Shown here: piece after piece, positions 34,455-42,471 of the stretch | Layout of the letters: every line of letters begins with the position of its first letter | Position numbering within the stretch: position 1 is the stretch's first letter | Assembly: GCA_902594915.1 (NCBI GenBank) | Contig: CACJOA010000002.1 | Location: forward strand, 1-64,000 | Length of the DNA: 64,000 nt | DNA from: an uncultured Pelagibacteraceae bacterium | GTDB lineage: Bacteria > Pseudomonadota > Alphaproteobacteria > Pelagibacterales > Pelagibacteraceae | Direction: 5' to 3' | Position numbers and translations under genes: made by a program | The notes under the pieces: model-generated | The model's input: the letters and a program-made list of their open reading frames with translations, nothing else | What the model was told of the DNA's origin: nothing | Database searches by the model: none

Positions 34455-35513
34455 ATGAAAATTATTTTCATATTTTTAATTTTTATATTTTCAAACATAG
34501 CTAACGCACAAAATCTTAATTTTAAAAAAATTGTGGATTTAAAAAATCCTTGGGGATCAACTTTTATAGATCATAATAATATACTTATCACTGAAAAAGG
34601 AGGGGATATAAAATTAGTTAACATAGTTAATAAAGATATAAATTTAATAAATCATAATTTGAAATTTCTTGAATATGGTCAAGGTGGTCTTTTAGATATT
34701 CTTTTCAAGGATAGTTACGTCTACATTTCATACACTGAAAATAGGGGTAATTCGAAAACAAGTACTTCAATAGCAAAAGCAAAATTTAATAAAAAAGATC
34801 TAATCTTTAAAAATATTTTTCAAGCAAATCCTCCAATAGATTCTGGATATCATTTTGGATCTAGACTAGCGATAAAAGGTAATTATCTTTTTGCATCGGC
34901 CGGTGAGAGAGGGCAAGGAATGATTGCACAAGATCCCACAAGACATCCTGGAAGTATTATCAGAATAAATATTGACGGAAGTATTCCAAAAGATAATCCA
35001 AAATTTAAGGGTAAATCAGATTGGCTACCAGAAATTTATCAAATTGGGATTAGAAACCCTCAAGGTTTAACTTTATCTCCATTTGATGGAAAAATTTATA
35101 TGAGTAATCATGGAGCAAAAGGTGGTGATTGGTTTGGTGAAGTAAAAAAAGGAGAAAACTATGGATGGAAGATATTAGGATGGGGTGGAAAAAATTATTC
35201 AGGAATTCCTATTGGCCCTAAATGGAAACCAGGTTTTACAAAAGCAATACACTATTGGGTACCTTCTATCGCAACAAGTGCAATAGCTATCTATAAAGGA
35301 AAAGAATTTAACGAATGGAATGGACATGCATTAGTTACTTCACTTAAAGACCAATCTTTAAGAAAACTAATTTTCAATGACTTAGCAAATATTAAAGAGG
35401 ATATTATTTTTAAAAATGAAATAGGAAGAATTAGAGATATACAAGTGCATCCAAATAACGGAAAAATTTATTTTTTAACAGGAGATAGTTTGTGGGTAAT
35501 GGAAAAAAATTAG
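34455..35513 (+). CDS. Secreted PQQ-type sugar dehydrogenase (YliI/Asd-like)
   Basis: 352 residues with a signal peptide ending ANAQ. Six-bladed propeller motifs of soluble aldose sugar dehydrogenases are present: LKNPWGSTFIDHNNILITEK, YHFGSRLAIKGNYLFASAGE, YQIGIRNPQGLTLSPFDGKI and GENYGWKILGWGGKNYSG. It would oxidise sugars in the periplasm with PQQ. No PQQ synthesis gene is in the window, so the cofactor may have to be scavenged, or the protein may not use PQQ. It overlaps the next gene by 22 bases. Confidence 0.9.
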   Translation: MKIIFIFLIFIFSNIANAQNLNFKKIVDLKNPWGSTFIDHNNILITEKGGDIKLVNIVNKDINLINHNLKFLEYGQGGLLDILFKDSYVYISYTENRGNSKTSTSIAKAKFNKKDLIFKNIFQANPPIDSGYHFGSRLAIKGNYLFASAGERGQGMIAQDPTRHPGSIIRINIDGSIPKDNPKFKGKSDWLPEIYQIGIRNPQGLTLSPFDGKIYMSNHGAKGGDWFGEVKKGENYGWKILGWGGKNYSGIPIGPKWKPGFTKAIHYWVPSIATSAIAIYKGKEFNEWNGHALVTSLKDQSLRKLIFNDLANIKEDIIFKNEIGRIRDIQVHPNNGKIYFLTGDSLWVMEKN

Positions 35514-36565
35514 TAAATATTTTATTAATTTTTATTGGAATTATTTTTAATGATTGTTTAAGTATTGCAATGGAAAAACCATATCATCATTTGCCAGATG
35601 GAACTTTTAGAAATCCAGAAGGTTCACCAAAAAGGGATCCTAATGTGAAATGGTCTTATAAAATTTTTAATCAAGAAAAAAAAAAGCTTGATATGACAGT
35701 GCCAAAAGAACATGTTTTAGAAAAAAAAAAAGTTTTATTAAATCTTAAAAAATATAAAGAAGATGATTATATAGCCTGGATAGGCCATGCTACCTTTTTA
35801 ATAAAGTTAGGGGAAACCACAATAATTACTGACCCTGTATTCTCTAAAAATGCAGGTCCATTAATATTTGGACCTGATAGATTTACAGAACCAGCTTTAA
35901 CTCTGAACGAAATTCCAAAAATAGATTTGTTTTTACTTACTCATAATCATTATGACCATCAAGATATGTCTACAATTAGGAAATTTCCTTATAAAGATGC
36001 AAAAGTTTTGCTACCTTTAAAACTAGGTAAATATTTTAAAAGATATAAAGATGTTAATGAAATGGATTGGTATGATGAAATTAGTATTAATGATAATCTA
36101 AAGATAACGTTTTTACCTGCTGTTCACTGGTCTAAGAGGAGTTTAACAGATACAAATAAGACTTTGTGGGGAAACTTTTTAATCGAATATGATGGAAAAA
36201 AAATTTTATTTGGGTGTGACACCGGAATTGGAAACATTTATAAAGAAATTGGAAAAAAGTATGGTCCAATTGATCTTACATTTATCAACATAGGTGCATA
36301 CAATTTTTACCCTATAATGCCCTATAAAGATAAATCAGTTTATCATACTAATCCAGAGGAAGCTTTAGAGATCGCACAAAATTTAAGAAGTAAAAAAGTT
36401 ATTGGAATGCACTGGGGAACTTTTGTTCTTTCTCTTGAGCCAATTATGGAACCGCCAACTAGATTTAAAAACAATGCCGAAAAATATGGGTTTAAAAAAG
36501 AAGATGCTATCATTTATAAAATTGGTGAATTTGGATCACTAAAAAAATTACTTAATTACAATTAG
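35492..36565 (+). CDS. Metallo-beta-lactamase-fold hydrolase (NAPE-PLD/UlaG-like)
   Basis: 357 residues. An N-terminal hydrophobic stretch (LVNILLIFIGIIF) suggests export or anchoring. The metal site is LLTHNHYDHQDM, with further ligands in LPAVHWSKRS, LFGCDTGIG and VIGMHWGTF. WIGHATFLIKLGETTIITDP is the first strand pair of this branch, which includes N-acyl-phosphatidylethanolamine phospholipase D, so a phospholipid or lactone substrate is possible. The long start is a GTG inside the preceding gene; an ATG at 35570 (MEKPYHHLPDG) would drop the hydrophobic leader. Confidence 0.9.
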   Translation: MGNGKKLVNILLIFIGIIFNDCLSIAMEKPYHHLPDGTFRNPEGSPKRDPNVKWSYKIFNQEKKKLDMTVPKEHVLEKKKVLLNLKKYKEDDYIAWIGHATFLIKLGETTIITDPVFSKNAGPLIFGPDRFTEPALTLNEIPKIDLFLLTHNHYDHQDMSTIRKFPYKDAKVLLPLKLGKYFKRYKDVNEMDWYDEISINDNLKITFLPAVHWSKRSLTDTNKTLWGNFLIEYDGKKILFGCDTGIGNIYKEIGKKYGPIDLTFINIGAYNFYPIMPYKDKSVYHTNPEEALEIAQNLRSKKVIGMHWGTFVLSLEPIMEPPTRFKNNAEKYGFKKEDAIIYKIGEFGSLKKLLNYN

Positions 36566-36825
36566 TTATCTAATAATTTTTTTTTAGCTTTTTCAAATTC
36601 TTCTTGAGTTAAAACACCATCTTTCAAAAGATTATTTAATTTATTAAGTTCCTCACTCAAAATTTTTTTTTCATCAAAGGAATTTTCATTCTCATCATTT
36701 TTTAAATTTTCTTGCTCCTTAAGTGCATTTTTAGCCTCTGTCCCTTTCATTATCGCATTAATACCTAAATAAAATACGAATGCAAAAATTGGGATAACTA
36801 AACCAAAAAAAATTATTTTTTCCAT
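36562..36825 (-). CDS. Small membrane protein with SHOCT domain
   Basis: 87 residues: a membrane helix at about 4-24, an acidic linker (KNDENENSFDEKK) and a C-terminal SHOCT motif (LNNLLKDGVLTQEEFEKAKK). SHOCT domains are short oligomerisation modules at the ends of many bacterial proteins. The function is unknown. It is convergent with the metallo-hydrolase gene, with a 4-base overlap, and follows another small membrane protein gene by 3 bases. Confidence 0.82.
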   Translation of the reverse strand: MEKIIFFGLVIPIFAFVFYLGINAIMKGTEAKNALKEQENLKNDENENSFDEKKILSEELNKLNNLLKDGVLTQEEFEKAKKKLLDN

Positions 36826-36828
36826 AAA

Positions 36829-37032
36829 TTAATCTTCGTCCTCTTCTCTCCAGTTTTTTTCATACATTAACCAGGCAGCCAGTATAACTGAAAATGTTCC
36901 AATGATCATACCATAATCAAATCCAGTTTGCTGATCATAAAGGTACCAACCTAATTGTGTCGCTCCTATTGGAGGTATTGTAAGTATAGCCATGAGAATA
37001 GCTATTCTATATGGATATTTTGGTTTTTTCAT
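36829..37032 (-). CDS. Small two-helix membrane protein
   Basis: 67 residues with a basic start (MKKPKYPYRIA), hydrophobic segments at about 10-28 and 39-57, and an acidic end (NWREEDED). Charge layout suggests both ends face the cytoplasm. No family recognised. It lies between folD (37-base gap) and the SHOCT protein gene on the same strand. Confidence 0.65.
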   Translation of the reverse strand: MKKPKYPYRIAILMAILTIPPIGATQLGWYLYDQQTGFDYGMIIGTFSVILAAWLMYEKNWREEDED

Positions 37033-37069
37033 AACCTAATTTACCAAATATTTCTCATCGATTTAAATA

Positions 37070-37915
37070 TTAAATTTGCGTTCTTTTGAAACAGTCAATC
37101 GTATTTTTAAGCAAACAAGCAATTGTCATTGGTCCAACGCCACCAGGTACTGGGGTTAAAGCTTTTGCATTTTTTTTAACCTCATCAAAAGCAACATCTC
37201 CTACTATGCCCTTATCTGTTTTATTGATCCCAACATCAATTACAATTGTGTCTTTTTTAACCCAATCACCTTTGATTAGTTCAGGTATTCCAACTGCTGC
37301 AACGATAATATCAGCTTCAAGACATTCAGCTTTTAAATCTTTAGTTCTAGAGTGAGTAATTGTTACTGTGCAATTTTCTTTTAAAAGTAATTGTGTCATT
37401 GGTTTACCATTTAAATTTGATCTGCCAACTATAACAGCTTTTTTTCCATTTAAATTTGGCTCAATTTTTTTAATCAAAAGATAGCATCCTAAAGGTGTAC
37501 ATGGAACAGAGCTCTCATAACCCGAAGAAAGATTTCCAACATTCATTGGGTGAAACCCATCAACATCTTTTGAAGGATCAATAGCGTCAATAACTTTTTG
37601 CTTATCAATGTGTTTTGGAAGTGGTAACTGCACTAAAATGCCAGAGACAGTTTCATCTTTATTTAATTCTTCAATTTTATTTAAGACAACTTTTTCCTCT
37701 ACATTATCAGAATATTTTATAACCTCAGATTTAAGGCCAACTTCATTTGCTGATTTTTCTTTATTTCGAACATAAATTTGACTTGGTGTTAGATCACCAA
37801 TTAAAATTACAGTTAATCCTGGAACTTTATTATATTTTGCTTTTAGACTTGAAACTTCTTTTTTAAGTTCCTCTCTTAAAAGTGCGGCTTCTTTTTTTCC
37901 ATCAATCAAAATCAT
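37070..37915 (-). CDS. folD: Bifunctional methylenetetrahydrofolate dehydrogenase/cyclohydrolase
   Basis: 281 residues. It interconverts methylene-, methenyl- and formyl-tetrahydrofolate with NADP. Visible motifs: YVRNKEKSANEVG with the catalytic Lys, ILVQLPLPKHID, PCTPLGCYLLI, AVIVGRSNLNGKPMTQLLL (NADP site) and LTPVPGGVGPMTIACLL. Folate one-carbon flow is central in SAR11, which oxidises methylated compounds. It lies 7 bases after the YggT gene. Confidence 0.97.
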   Translation of the reverse strand: MILIDGKKEAALLREELKKEVSSLKAKYNKVPGLTVILIGDLTPSQIYVRNKEKSANEVGLKSEVIKYSDNVEEKVVLNKIEELNKDETVSGILVQLPLPKHIDKQKVIDAIDPSKDVDGFHPMNVGNLSSGYESSVPCTPLGCYLLIKKIEPNLNGKKAVIVGRSNLNGKPMTQLLLKENCTVTITHSRTKDLKAECLEADIIVAAVGIPELIKGDWVKKDTIVIDVGINKTDKGIVGDVAFDEVKKNAKALTPVPGGVGPMTIACLLKNTIDCFKRTQI

Positions 37916-37922
37916 AAAATAT

Positions 37923-38213
37923 TTAAAATATTATTGGTGCAATGTAGAGCTTCATACACATTTCTATGAACCAAATCAATAGAAGTAAGATTATGGGTGA
38001 AATATCTAAGGCTCCTAAATTAGGAAGAAATCGTCTAATTCTATTTAAAAAAGGATCAGTTAATCGATAAGTTAATTCTAAAATTGAGAAAACAAATCTA
38101 TTATTTGTATTTAAAATGTTAAAAGCAATCAACCAACTGATAACAACGTTTGCTATTACAACATAAGAATAAAGTTTTAATATTTGTAAAACTAAATAAA
38201 AAATAGCGATCAT
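37923..38213 (-). CDS. YggT family membrane protein
   Basis: 96 residues with two hydrophobic segments. The family core is LTDPFLNRIRRFLPNLGALDISPIILL split by a turn, seen here as RLTDPFLNRIRRFLPNLG followed by DISPIILLLLIWFI. YggT proteins are small membrane proteins of uncertain role, linked in some bacteria to osmotic stress or division. The start overlaps the MscS gene by 4 bases, so the two are probably co-expressed. Confidence 0.9.
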   Translation of the reverse strand: MIAIFYLVLQILKLYSYVVIANVVISWLIAFNILNTNNRFVFSILELTYRLTDPFLNRIRRFLPNLGALDISPIILLLLIWFIEMCMKLYIAPIIF

Positions 38214-39295
38214 TTTTTTTCAATGTAAATTGACTGACTTGGAAAAGCAAAAGAAGCTTTATTATTTTCTACAATTTTTTTAATTTCTATTGCTAAACGT
38301 TCTTTTACTGATAACCATTCATTCCAACTATCTGTTTTCGTAAAACAACGAACATACATATCTATTGAACTATCTGAAAACTTATCTATTCTAACTGCAA
38401 CTCCAACGCTTGTATTAAAATCATCACTCTTATTGATATGATCTTCGATCTGATTTCTTATGGTTTTTAATTGATCAACGGTAGTGTCATACTGGAGAGT
38501 AATTATCCAACTAATAAGCCAATTTGAAGTTTCACTTATGTTGACAACAGCATTTTCTGCAAATTGAAAATTTGGAATTATAGCTAGAGATTTATCGAAT
38601 TTTCTTATTGTAGTAGATCTAAAGCCTATTTTTTCAACAATGCCCTCTATTATTCCATCCACTAAAATCCAATCTCCAATTCTAAATCTTTTTTCTACAA
38701 GAACTAAAATTCCTGAAATCAAATTTTTAAATAAATCCTGAGCTCCTAAAGCCACTGCTACACCAAATAAACCAAGTCCGGCTATAATTGGTCCAATTTT
38801 TATTCCCCATAATTCTAAAACAGCTGCTAACCCCAAAATAAAAATGAGTATCTTTAATGATTTAATTATCCAGCCAATTAGTTCCCTAGTTAAAAGTTTG
38901 TCAAGACCACTTAAAATATATGAAACCGGTTCTATAACCTGATGTATTATCCAAAAAATTAATATGGTAATCAAGGTTCTATTAATAGTATCAACAATCT
39001 CTCTTCCTTCGGTTGAAAATGTCATATAATAACTAGCAATAAAAAAGCCTATAACTATTGGTAAAAATCTTGCTGGTCCAATTAAAGAATTTACAAAAGT
39101 ATCGTCTAATTTGTTTGTAGTTCTTTTAGAAATAATTTCTAATTTTTTAATTATAAGTTTGCTTATTAAGCCTCTAAAAATTAAAAAAATTAGAAAAATT
39201 CCAATCCCAATTAATATTTGAAAAATATCAACACCAAGAATTCCTTTGTTCCATACTGATAAAAATATTTCTGAAAAATTTTTTATTAATTCCAT
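38210..39295 (-). CDS. Mechanosensitive ion channel, MscS family
   Basis: About 361 residues. Several N-terminal helices lead to the pore helix GPIIAGLGLFGVAVALGAQDL, then the beta domain (FRIGDWILVDGIIEGIVEKI, GFRSTTIRKFDKSLAIIPN) typical of MscS. It relieves pressure on osmotic downshock. ATG at 39295 is preferred; a TTG two codons upstream would overlap the hemD stop. It is followed by YggT and folD. Confidence 0.93.
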   Translation of the reverse strand: MELIKNFSEIFLSVWNKGILGVDIFQILIGIGIFLIFLIFRGLISKLIIKKLEIISKRTTNKLDDTFVNSLIGPARFLPIVIGFFIASYYMTFSTEGREIVDTINRTLITILIFWIIHQVIEPVSYILSGLDKLLTRELIGWIIKSLKILIFILGLAAVLELWGIKIGPIIAGLGLFGVAVALGAQDLFKNLISGILVLVEKRFRIGDWILVDGIIEGIVEKIGFRSTTIRKFDKSLAIIPNFQFAENAVVNISETSNWLISWIITLQYDTTVDQLKTIRNQIEDHINKSDDFNTSVGVAVRIDKFSDSSIDMYVRCFTKTDSWNEWLSVKERLAIEIKKIVENNKASFAFPSQSIYIEKK

Positions 39296-39297
39296 AA

Positions 39298-39996
39298 TCA
39301 AATTTTATATAGCAAATACTCCTCTTCTCCAGGATTAAAAAGAAATATTTTTTTCCATTTAATTTCATTCAATATAGTTGAAGTTTTTTCACCTATACAC
39401 ATTAAATTGGTATCCATCCATATGTTTTCTGTTCGGTAGATCTTTATAAAATTTAAGAAACTAGAGGCACTATTTTGAGAATAAACATAAACTATATCTG
39501 GCACATTAATTTTCAATTCCTTAATAAAGTTTTCATCGAATTTTTGATTATGTCTTACTTCGTAATTAATGATTCTTTTTACATTGTAACCTTCATTCAA
39601 AAGCTGCCTATCTAAGTCAACTGAGATCGTTTCCCCACTAACATAAAGTAATGGTTTATCTTTAATTTCATAATTCTGTAAAATTAATTCCTTTAAATTC
39701 GAAACATTTCCCTCTGCAGAAATTGTATTTTGAAATCCAACAATTCTCGCTTTTTTTTCAGTCATATCTCCAACGCAAAAGCATAAGGTATTTTTATCCA
39801 ATTTATTTAAATCTAAAAATTTTATTGCATTAGCACTTGTAAAAATAATTCCACCATAGTCAGAAAATTTAATTTTTTCATAATTCTTTTTTCCTACAGT
39901 TAGTAATGGGAGATGAGAAACTTGATGACCTAATAATTTAAATTTCAAAATTATTTCTGAACAATCCTCCAAAGGTCTAGTTAGTAAAATATGCAT
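39298..39996 (-). CDS. hemD: Uroporphyrinogen-III synthase
   Basis: 232 residues, weakly conserved as usual for this enzyme. The N-terminal LLTRPLEDCSEI, GGIIFTSANAIKFL and C-terminal YVYSQNSASSFLNFI with CIGEKTSTIL are typical. It closes hydroxymethylbilane to uroporphyrinogen III in haem synthesis. Placement one base after hemC makes the call firm. Haem supply fits with the ccm genes and haem-dependent respiration. Confidence 0.93.
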   Translation of the reverse strand: MHILLTRPLEDCSEIILKFKLLGHQVSHLPLLTVGKKNYEKIKFSDYGGIIFTSANAIKFLDLNKLDKNTLCFCVGDMTEKKARIVGFQNTISAEGNVSNLKELILQNYEIKDKPLLYVSGETISVDLDRQLLNEGYNVKRIINYEVRHNQKFDENFIKELKINVPDIVYVYSQNSASSFLNFIKIYRTENIWMDTNLMCIGEKTSTILNEIKWKKIFLFNPGEEEYLLYKI

Positions 39997-39997
39997 A

Positions 39998-40915
39998 TTA
40001 TCTCTTATATGAATTGTTTGATTTAGTTTTTAAAATTTGACCAATTTCTTTTCCTATCTCTCTAAATTTTTCAGTTTTTTCAATTTTTTTTTCATAAAAT
40101 CTTTTTGAGCCATCTAAAGAAAAGAGTTCTGCTTCAACAACAATATTCTCTCCATGAATTACCGAATGTGCCCCTATGGCCGTTTCACAATCACCTTCTA
40201 AAACTTTTAAAATATTTCTTTCTGCATGAGCTCTTTTATAGGTTTCATCATGATTAACTTTTTTTAAAAGAGAAATTGTTTCTTGATCATTTTTTCTACA
40301 TTGCAATGCAATAATACCCTGGCCTGCGCTAGGAATTATTTCCTCAGTTTTAAAACTTTCGGTAATTTCATTTTCAAGTTGTAAATATTTTATTCCTGCA
40401 TATGATAAAACTATTGCATCATACAAACCATCTCTCAATTTTTTAATTCTCGTATCAACATTGCCTCTTATAAGTTTACACTTGATATCGGGTCTAATTT
40501 TCTTTATTTGAAATTCTCTTCTATATGAAGATGTCCCCACAATTGATTTTATATCTAATTCTTTTAATTTTTTTTTGTTATTAGAAATTAAAATCTCTTT
40601 TGGATCATTTCGCTCTAAAAACGCATCTGTAACTAATCCATCAGTTTCGATTGCTGGTAAATCTTTTAGTGCATGAACAGCTATATCAATATTTTTATCA
40701 TTAAGTTCTTTTTCTATGCAGCTAGAAAATAAACCCTTTCCTCCAAATTCAGATAATCTTGCATCTTTAACTTGATCACCTTTTGTAGTTATTGTCTTTA
40801 TAAAAATATTCTCATCTTTAAAGTCTGAATTTTGTATAATAGTCTCTTTAGCTTTTTGTGCATAGAGTAATGCTAATTTACTTCCCCTGGAACCAATTAT
40901 TATTTTTTTAGTCAT
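39998..40915 (-). CDS. hemC: Porphobilinogen deaminase (hydroxymethylbilane synthase)
   Basis: 305 residues from ATG at 40915 (MTKKIIIGSRGSKLALLYAQ); an upstream extension of 13 codons is not conserved-looking. Substrate- and catalysis-linked motifs are KDLPAIETDGL, GTSSYRREFQIK, LIRGNVDTRIKKL and the dipyrromethane-cofactor Cys in LEGDCETAIGAHS. It assembles four porphobilinogens into hydroxymethylbilane. It is divergent from tsaD, with 57 bases between starts. Confidence 0.96.
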   Translation of the reverse strand: MTKKIIIGSRGSKLALLYAQKAKETIIQNSDFKDENIFIKTITTKGDQVKDARLSEFGGKGLFSSCIEKELNDKNIDIAVHALKDLPAIETDGLVTDAFLERNDPKEILISNNKKKLKELDIKSIVGTSSYRREFQIKKIRPDIKCKLIRGNVDTRIKKLRDGLYDAIVLSYAGIKYLQLENEITESFKTEEIIPSAGQGIIALQCRKNDQETISLLKKVNHDETYKRAHAERNILKVLEGDCETAIGAHSVIHGENIVVEAELFSLDGSKRFYEKKIEKTEKFREIGKEIGQILKTKSNNSYKR

Positions 40916-40972
40916 TAATAAATTTATTTCTTTTTTTTTATTGAGATTGTACAATTAATAAAAACTATTTGA

Positions 40973-42049
40973 ATGAGTAAAAAACCCTTAATTCTCGGAA
41001 TAGAGTCTAGTTGTGACGAAACGGCTGCATCAATAATATCTGAAAATGACGAGGGAAGTCCTGTCATCTTATCAAATATTGTATCAAGCCAAGTGGACAT
41101 TCATAAAGAATTTGGTGGGGTTGTGCCTGAACTTGCTGCTAGATCACATATAGATAAAATTGATTGGATTGTTAAAAAAGCAATTGATGAAAGTGGAATA
41201 AACATAAGAGAAATAGATGCTGTTGCATCAACAGCTGGGCCAGGTTTGATTGTTTGTCTTTCAGTTGGATTAAGTTTTGGAAAAGCTTTATCTGTTTCTT
41301 TAAATAAACCATTTATAGCAGTTAATCACTTAGAGGGTCACGCTTTGAGTCCTAAATTGACTACAAAATTAAATTACCCATATTTACTTTTACTAATTTC
41401 GGGAGGACATTCACAATATTTAAGTGTTAAAAATTTAAATGAATACAAAAGACTTGGAACAACTATTGATGATGCTATTGGAGAAGCATTCGATAAAACT
41501 GCAAAACTTTTAGGTATAGAATTTCCTGGTGGTCCACAAATAGAGATTCTAGCAAAAAAAGGTAATCCAAACAAATATGATCTTCCTAAACCAATTTTAA
41601 ATAAAGGTGGTTGTAATTTATCTTTTTCTGGCCTTAAAACAGCAGTATTAAAGATAACAAAAGAAATAAAAACTGATCAAGAAAAATTTGATCTTGCTGC
41701 ATCTTTTCAAAAAACCATAATTGAAATTTTAGAAAAAAAAACAAAAATAGCCTTTTTAGAATTTGAAAAACAAATTAAACCGCAAGAAAAAAAATTTGTT
41801 GTAGCAGGTGGTGTTGCAGCAAATAAAGAAATTAGAAATATGCTAATTAACATTTGTGAACAAAAAAACTATGATCCTATTTTCCCTCCAATAGAATTAT
41901 GTGGAGATAATGCGGCAATGATCGCAATGGTAGGATTAGAAAAATTTAAATTAAAAGAATTTGATAAACTAGATCATCCTGCAAAACCAAGATGGCCTTT
42001 AGATGAAAGTGCAGCATTTTTAAAAGGAGCTGGCGTAGTATTAAAATGA
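40973..42049 (+). CDS. tsaD: tRNA N6-threonylcarbamoyladenosine transferase TsaD
   Basis: 358 residues. It transfers the threonylcarbamoyl group to A37 of ANN-decoding tRNAs, with TsaB/TsaE. It shows LGIESSCDETAASII, GGVVPELAARSHI, metal-binding HLEGH, LISGGHSQYL, GEAFDKTAKLLG and VAGGVAANKEIR. An essential gene in most bacteria. It overlaps the EVE gene by 4 bases. Confidence 0.97.
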   Translation: MSKKPLILGIESSCDETAASIISENDEGSPVILSNIVSSQVDIHKEFGGVVPELAARSHIDKIDWIVKKAIDESGINIREIDAVASTAGPGLIVCLSVGLSFGKALSVSLNKPFIAVNHLEGHALSPKLTTKLNYPYLLLLISGGHSQYLSVKNLNEYKRLGTTIDDAIGEAFDKTAKLLGIEFPGGPQIEILAKKGNPNKYDLPKPILNKGGCNLSFSGLKTAVLKITKEIKTDQEKFDLAASFQKTIIEILEKKTKIAFLEFEKQIKPQEKKFVVAGGVAANKEIRNMLINICEQKNYDPIFPPIELCGDNAAMIAMVGLEKFKLKEFDKLDHPAKPRWPLDESAAFLKGAGVVLK

Positions 42050-42459
42050 ATTATTGGTTACTTAAATCTGAGCCTGATGTTTGGTCAATCGATCAACAAA
42101 AAAAATCTGGAGCCAAAGGGTCTCCATGGGATGGTGTTAGAAATTATCAAGCAGCCAAGAACTTAAAATTAATGAAGAAGGGTGATCAATGTTTTTTTTA
42201 CCACTCGAATATTGGAAAGGAGATAGTGGGTATAGTAACGGTTATAAAAGAGTATTACTCAGATAAAACAGACAAATCTGGTCGTTTTGTAGCTGTAACA
42301 GTAAAATTTCTTAAAAAATTTAAAAAACCCGTAACATTAAAAGAAATTAAAAAAAACAAGGAATTAAGCCATTTATCACTCATAAGGCAAAGCAGGCTTT
42401 CTGTTATGTCGATTGACTCTAAAAGCTGGAAAATTTTAGTTAAGATGGGTAAGATTTAA
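42046..42459 (+). CDS. EVE domain-containing protein
   Basis: 137 residues, one EVE domain: NYWLLKSEPDVWSIDQQKK, WDGVRNYQAAKNLKLMKKGD and CFFYHSNIGKEIVGIVTVIKE are the standard blocks, ending SRLSVMSIDSKSWKILVKMG. EVE domains bind modified bases in RNA or DNA (related to YTH and PUA folds). The linkage to tsaD, a tRNA-modifying enzyme, is suggestive of a role with modified RNA. It lies 12 bases before acs. Confidence 0.93.
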   Translation: MNYWLLKSEPDVWSIDQQKKSGAKGSPWDGVRNYQAAKNLKLMKKGDQCFFYHSNIGKEIVGIVTVIKEYYSDKTDKSGRFVAVTVKFLKKFKKPVTLKEIKKNKELSHLSLIRQSRLSVMSIDSKSWKILVKMGKI

Positions 42460-42471
42460 ATAAATAAATTT

